A DNA stretch of 64,000 bases, taken from positions 5,076,194 to 5,140,193 of the forward strand of contig NC_134773.1 in assembly GCF_050436995.1 (NCBI RefSeq), given 5' to 3'. The position numbers and the translations under genes were made by a program. The notes beneath the pieces are model-generated. The model ran no database searches. It was not told the DNA's origin and worked only from the letters and a program-made list of their open reading frames with translations. Of the stretch, positions 59,687 to 64,000 are shown in pieces; the first letter of the stretch is position 1; every line of letters starts with the position of its first letter. This DNA is from Anticarsia gemmatalis (lineage: Eukaryota > Arthropoda > Insecta > Lepidoptera > Erebidae).

Positions 59687-62229
59687 CTAAAAAGATAAAT
59701 TAAATTAAATATATTTGTACAACTCACACAAGGTCATCTGAATACAAACTAATTAGAGATTTAATATCCTGCCATTCATCCAATAATTCTATCAAACCAC
59801 CTGAACAACATTATAGCCATAGAATCATCCAACACAATGTCCAAGAACTCATATTTTTATCCTTTTATCCGTCCAATCAGTTTGCCAACTTGTCACCAAA
59901 CTTGTTATCCAACCAAACGCCTAACATGCTATCCAACCAATTATCCATAGATAACAAACTTTTGCAATCAATATACTTTCACCTTTGTACAATTCGACCC
60001 AACTGCTACTCAACGAACTGTGCAATTATATGTCCAAGCATTCGTTTATTACGTTGTCCAACTAATCGCCCAACATGTTATCAAACCAGTCATCCAACAT
60101 GCTCTCCAACTTGTCATCCAAACAAGTTATAAAATATTTTTTAAGTTAAAATTTAGTTGTTTTTACCTTTTATTACACACGGTACACTGATGCGCTCTAT
60201 CACCGGTATGCATTTTCACATGCATCACAAGATTGTTCTTTTGTGTGAAACTTTTGGAGCAAATCTCGCAGACGTGCGGTTTGATGCCCAGATGGATCTT
60301 CTCGTGACGGTCTAGGTCTGCTTTGCGGTAGAACGACGCGCCGCATTCCGTGCAGTTGAAGTTTTTTATACCTGATAAGAGAAAAAAGTAAAGCAATTAA
60401 AATTGTGACTTAAGACTGAATTTTCTAAAGAACTTTCATCACCCGATAGTAAAAGAATTGACCAAAATCCTTTCTTAGCGGATGTCTACGTCATAACATG
60501 TACCTGCATGTCAAATGTCAGCTCGATCCGTCCAGTGGTTTGTGCTGTGCGTTGATAGATCACTATGTCAGTCACCTTTGAGTTATATACATATATTTAG
60601 ATATGACTTTTTTATGCATGCAAGGTTGCCTCATAATGTGATTTGATATTCAATTATTTATATATTACTAGAGGCCGCCAGCGACTTCGTCTGGTAATCC
60701 ATCTCGTGTAAATGCGGATCCCTCGGGAACTCCGGGATAAAAAGTAGCCTATGTGTTATTCAGAGTCTTCAGCGACCAAATTTCATTATAATTGGTTCAG
60801 TAGTATTTGTGTGAAAGAGACACAAACATCCGTACATACATACATACATTCTCACAAACTTTCGCATTTATAATAATAGTAGGATTAGTAGGATAGAATG
60901 TCCCTTATTCATAAACACACTATAAACCTATTTTAGTGTTTTCTCTTTTTCATTACGCTAAGGAGTGAAAGAAACAAAACACTTTATAAGCCTTTCATTA
61001 CTTTACAATTTTTTATGAATAAGAGGGTTAATCATTATTATATAGTTACCTGCATGTGACAATTGATGTATACTAAGGTGTCCTAGCTGTGTGTATGTCT
61101 TCCCACACAAAGTACACATATAAGGTCTCTCTCCGGTATGTGTACGTACATGTTTCTTTAACTCGTACCTAGTAGCAAATGTCTTAGGGCAGTGGTCGCA
61201 TTTAGAACGCTCTTTAGGTACGGAGCGCTTTCTTATACGTCTGAAAAAGAGTAAATATGGTAGTACAACTCACACATGGTCATTGGTACAATAAGCAGAG
61301 CTTGTACTGTAACTGGATAACTGATAATGCATACTTATATAAAAGCAATATACGTTCTTAAGTATATAAGTAAATCCTTTTGGACAACACACACACACAG
61401 TCATCAGATTACAAATTAAGCAGAGCAGATAAACATTCTTATATACTTCTAATACATACTTATATAAATACATTATCAAGCTCAGAATAGATACTCGAGC
61501 TCATCACACAATTATTAGTCCTGGGTGTGAATAAGTTTTCTTTTTGAGCTTGTTTATTTCTTTGAAATTAGCCTAAGATAAAGTTATATAAACTCTTATC
61601 TCAGACTCAAAATGTTAAAGGATTCAAAACCAGCACATTAGTGACTGATCCAAGTAAAGTAAATAATGATCACTTGTTATAACGATGAAGGAAAACATCG
61701 TGAGCAATGACATGTCTGACAGTTGTTTATCACAGCTCTTGAAAGTCTCCCTTGATCAGTCTGATGGATAAGGACCCAAGCCCATGTACCCTTCTCATAT
61801 GTGACACTTGCCCAGCAGTGGGACAGTAATGTATGTCGTATGATTAGTGGTCAACCTAGTGTCAAATTTGTTCAAGCCACCCAAGAGGACTTCGACGTGG
61901 CTTAACGACTGTTATCTTAGTAGACAACAACCTGGACCGAATTTTTACGTGCCCTCCGTAGCACGAAGACGCCCACCTTAAACACCACTATGCGGTCACC
62001 CATCTATGGAATGACCGCGCCAACGATTACTTCACCCACAGATCGTTTACCGACCGGTGAGCGCAACTGGCTATGAGTACCTCAAAACAGGTGATAAGGG
62101 GGACATTAATGATTAGAAGTAATAAGAAAAAACTTACTTTTTCTTCTTAGATGTGCCATCATCGTCATCATCAGATATTTCTATCACTTCACACTTAATT
62201 ACCACCTCTTCTACCTCCTCATGTTCCAT
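59584..62229 (-). CDS. Five-finger C2H2 zinc finger protein
   Basis: Four exons (62229-62138, 61240-61050, 60371-60167, 59686-59584) join in frame to 591 bases, 196 residues plus stop. The acidic N-terminus MEHEEVEEVVIKCEVIEISD runs into DDDD and a KKK basic patch. Five classical Cx2Cx12Hx3H fingers follow: CDHC...HVRTH, CTLC...HQLSH, CTEC...HEKIH, CEIC...HVKMH and CTVC...HSKRH, with TGERPY-like linkers between some. The protein is most likely a nuclear DNA-binding factor; targets are unknown. The last finger is split by an intron. The first exon opens with an acceptor (AG at 62237) and its frame has no stop before the ATG, so an additional coding exon upstream is possible. No ZAD domain was seen. 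Confidence 0.88.
59735..60130. repeat. Degenerate ATCCAACC-type tandem repeat
   Basis: TTATCCAACCAA, CTATCCAACCAA, CATCCAACATG and similar 12-14-base words recur irregularly within the last intron of the zinc finger gene. The plus-strand open frame here is a by-product. Confidence 0.65.
60167..60371 (-). CDS. Zinc finger gene exon 3 (fingers 3-4, start of 5)
   Basis: It encodes CTECGASFYRKADLDRHEKI and CEICSKSFTQKNNLVMHVKM with linkers HLGIKPHV and HTGDRAHQ. The exon ends inside finger 5 after CTVCNK, in phase 2. Confidence 0.93.
60668..60886 (-). mobile_element. Helitron-like element, ATGCGAAAG family
   Basis: Inverted copy (ACTAGAGGCCGCCAGCGACT ... TTTCGCATTTATAATAATAG) in the zinc finger gene's intron. 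Confidence 0.75.
60902..61028. mobile_element. TIR MITE, ACCCTCTTAT family
   Basis: CCCTTATTCATAAACACACT at the left, TTTTATGAATAAGAGGGT at the right, ~127 bp, in the zinc finger gene's intron. Confidence 0.8.
61050..61240 (-). CDS. Zinc finger gene exon 2 (fingers 1-2)
   Basis: It encodes RIRKRSVPKERSKCDHC, then CPKTFATRYELKKHVRTH and CTLCGKTYTQLGHLSIHQLS. The linker THTGERPYM is canonical. It ends in phase 1. Confidence 0.92.
61263..61535 (-). mobile_element. Second SINE family, rearranged
   Basis: Two successive partial minus-strand copies (ACAACTCACACATGGTCATT and ACACAGTCATCAGATTACAA) in the zinc finger gene's intron. Confidence 0.72.
61640..61832 (+). mobile_element. SINE, older subfamily copy
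   Basis: AATGATCACTTGTTATAACG to TGCCCAGCAGTGGGACAGTA in the zinc finger gene's intron. Confidence 0.72.
62138..62229 (-). CDS. Zinc finger gene exon 1 (acidic N-terminus)
   Basis: It reads MEHEEVEEVVIKCEVIEISD then DDDDGTSKKK and ends in phase 2 at GTAAGT. An acceptor-like TTTCAG lies 7 bases before the ATG. Confidence 0.78.
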
Positions 62230-62237
62230 TTTAGCAC

Positions 62238-64000
62238 TGAAATACGATAAAAAATAGAATATGAGCCATTTTTCGTAGTTACGAACCTAAAATATGTAAT
62301 TCCATTTTTGAATAATTGTGTGGTAAAAAGCGCGGGAGTATTGCCGCTACAACTCGATATGGCTGTAAATAAATGATTTGTTATCGAATAATAAAGAATA
62401 TAAGTTAATTACCTGCTATAAAATCTGTTTTGTTTTTATTCTATGATACAAAGTCAAATAAGTCATAAATATCGAAATCTTATCTATTTATTTTTACTGC
62501 AAATGTAAGTACTTGGTTTCAAAGCATTATGCTAGTATTAACAACACTATTTTGGTGTTTTAAAATAATATTTAACTTATAATTATTAGGCCTTTCTTAG
62601 GAATAAACGACATGATACATTCGTTTTTTTTTTATTATTGACAAAAAATCTTGTTTTGCAAAGTAAGAGATGTAAGATAGGTGTTTGCGTGGGTGTAAAG
62701 AGCAAGGCATGATTGGGAAAAATGCTTCAAATTTAAAAATATCGGAGAGATGTAAAAAATGCTGGTTGACAGCTGACAGTTCTCTGATTTGACATCTCGG
62801 TTTGATTAGGGATGTAATATGAGAAATTTAAAAACTACTATGTAAACAATACTTTTGGTAGGATATTTTGGTTATCTTTGTAATTTCGTAGCTATTTTGT
62901 TAGAGTATTTTACAAAACATTCACTATATTTAAAAAAAGACGTAAAACGTTAATGTTTGTCTGTCACCTATTTATGGTCAAACTATTCATAGAGAAAAAT
63001 ATATTATAAAACTACTAAAGCGCCGTCAATTTATTAGCATTGCAACACCGTGATGTACGTTTAGTTAGTGCTTTAGCGTTAAGCGTGACAAAAATGTTAT
63101 CACGAAACGCAACGTCTCCTAATAAACTCTTTGCTTATACCTTCTTCAAAATTAATTAATGAAATATTGAATATTGTATTGATTTAAATAGACTTCTTCT
63201 TACTATTTACTTTGTCTGTAAAATAGATATTTAATCTATGTATGTATCCACACCTTTTCCTTTTAAATAATCATCTCGAAGGTCACAGAAAGTATTTTCT
63301 TACTCGAAAAATGATTTTTTTCTCCCAATTTTCTATGAACGCATTCTTCATAATATACAGATGAGTCATTTGCTAAATTTAAAAATGGTTACGGCCATTA
63401 ATCAGTATAAACACAATTTTATTTAAATAAATGTAGGTATGGAGAAAAAATTACAACACCTTTAACTGGCCTTCTTGTATAAGACGGCTAAATTGAAAAT
63501 ACATTAAGTACATGGAGAGTCGGTAAGATGTTTTGGTATATTGTTTTTGGTAGGGTTACTGATAATCGGGTCACTGATGATGTCATAATAGGGGCCAATG
63601 ACATATTGAACTTACGTTACCTACCTATAAAAAGAAATAAAACACATACTTGTCAGTTCTTAAGACACTTTTAATTAGCAACCAGTTACTAGTATACAAT
63701 TTTTTCACTCTAATCTATACCGCTTGATTATTTTAAGTGTAAGATAAAAATATTGTTAGACTCTTGCCCAGCAGTGAGACAGTAATGGATTAAAAAAACA
63801 ACCCAGGTTGTAAACGGTTTCTGAACTAAATATATCAAAATCAGTTGAATATTTTTAGCAAAAAGGAAATAAATATGCACCTATTTGGGCAATTTAACGC
63901 TTATTAGAAAAGTACTTTGTGTTTTATTCATGCCAGTGTTCTTTTAAATGCCTCTTATTATGCCGTTCTAATAACTGATACTCAAAATAAATTACTAAAA
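62238..64000. other. Upstream flank of zinc finger gene, nothing recognised
   Basis: It is AT-rich and unusually poor in repeats for this window; only a SINE tail fragment (about 63762-63795, TTGCCCAGCAGTGAGACAGT) was seen. It may hold the promoter and an untranslated exon of the zinc finger gene, but I cannot place them. Confidence 0.5.

Noticed and set aside
59890..60132. 80-codon frame with LSNQTPNMLSNQ repeats
   Set aside because: It is a reading of the degenerate ATCCAACC repeat inside an intron of the minus-strand zinc finger gene.

Overview
This is a stretch of nuclear DNA from a moth or butterfly (Lepidoptera). The evidence is the spliced insect genes, above all a crustacean cardioactive peptide (CCAP) precursor and a trissin precursor, together with dense lepidopteran-type repeats: Lep1-like Helitrons with a CTAG 3' end, several tRNA-headed SINEs, mariner-derived MITEs and foldback elements. 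I cannot name the species. Nothing bacterial, viral or CRISPR-like was seen.

Five protein-coding genes were reconstructed exon by exon. (1) Positions 1436-19872 (+) hold 23 exons of insulin-degrading enzyme (IDE, family M16). They carry the second zinc ligand region through the stop codon; the exon or exons with the HxxEH motif lie upstream of the window. (2) Positions 26096-28429 (+) hold a four-exon gene for a 208-residue cysteine-containing protein that I do not recognise. (3) Positions 45449-46941 (+) encode the 125-residue CCAP precursor, with a candidate TATA promoter and tiny leader exon about 10.6 kb upstream at 34778-34826. (4) Positions 53812-50815 (-) encode the three-exon trissin precursor, tail to tail with CCAP. 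(5) Positions 62229-59584 (-) encode a four-exon protein with five C2H2 zinc fingers.

Most of the remaining sequence is repeats. The IDE introns hold about ten Helitron copies, nearly all in the sense direction, a ~1.5 kb 27-bp minisatellite with higher-order structure, a ~107-bp palindromic tandem array, a 492-bp foldback element, and a Helitron that itself contains a 730-bp insertion with a 78-codon ORF. The IDE 3' flank carries a second palindromic tandem array (102-bp period) broken by a SINE. The 10.6 kb CCAP leader intron contains a decayed mariner transposase pseudogene and a 63-base poly(A) run. Two nested insertions can be read directly because an undamaged copy of the host repeat lies elsewhere in the window.

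The genes do not form a pathway in any operon sense. CCAP and trissin are both disulphide-bonded neuropeptides and sit 3.9 kb apart, which may or may not be ancestral. I found no convincing new biological system. The items most worth checking are the ORF-bearing insertion, the palindromic arrays around IDE, the higher-order minisatellite, the 208-residue orphan protein and the CCAP-trissin linkage.
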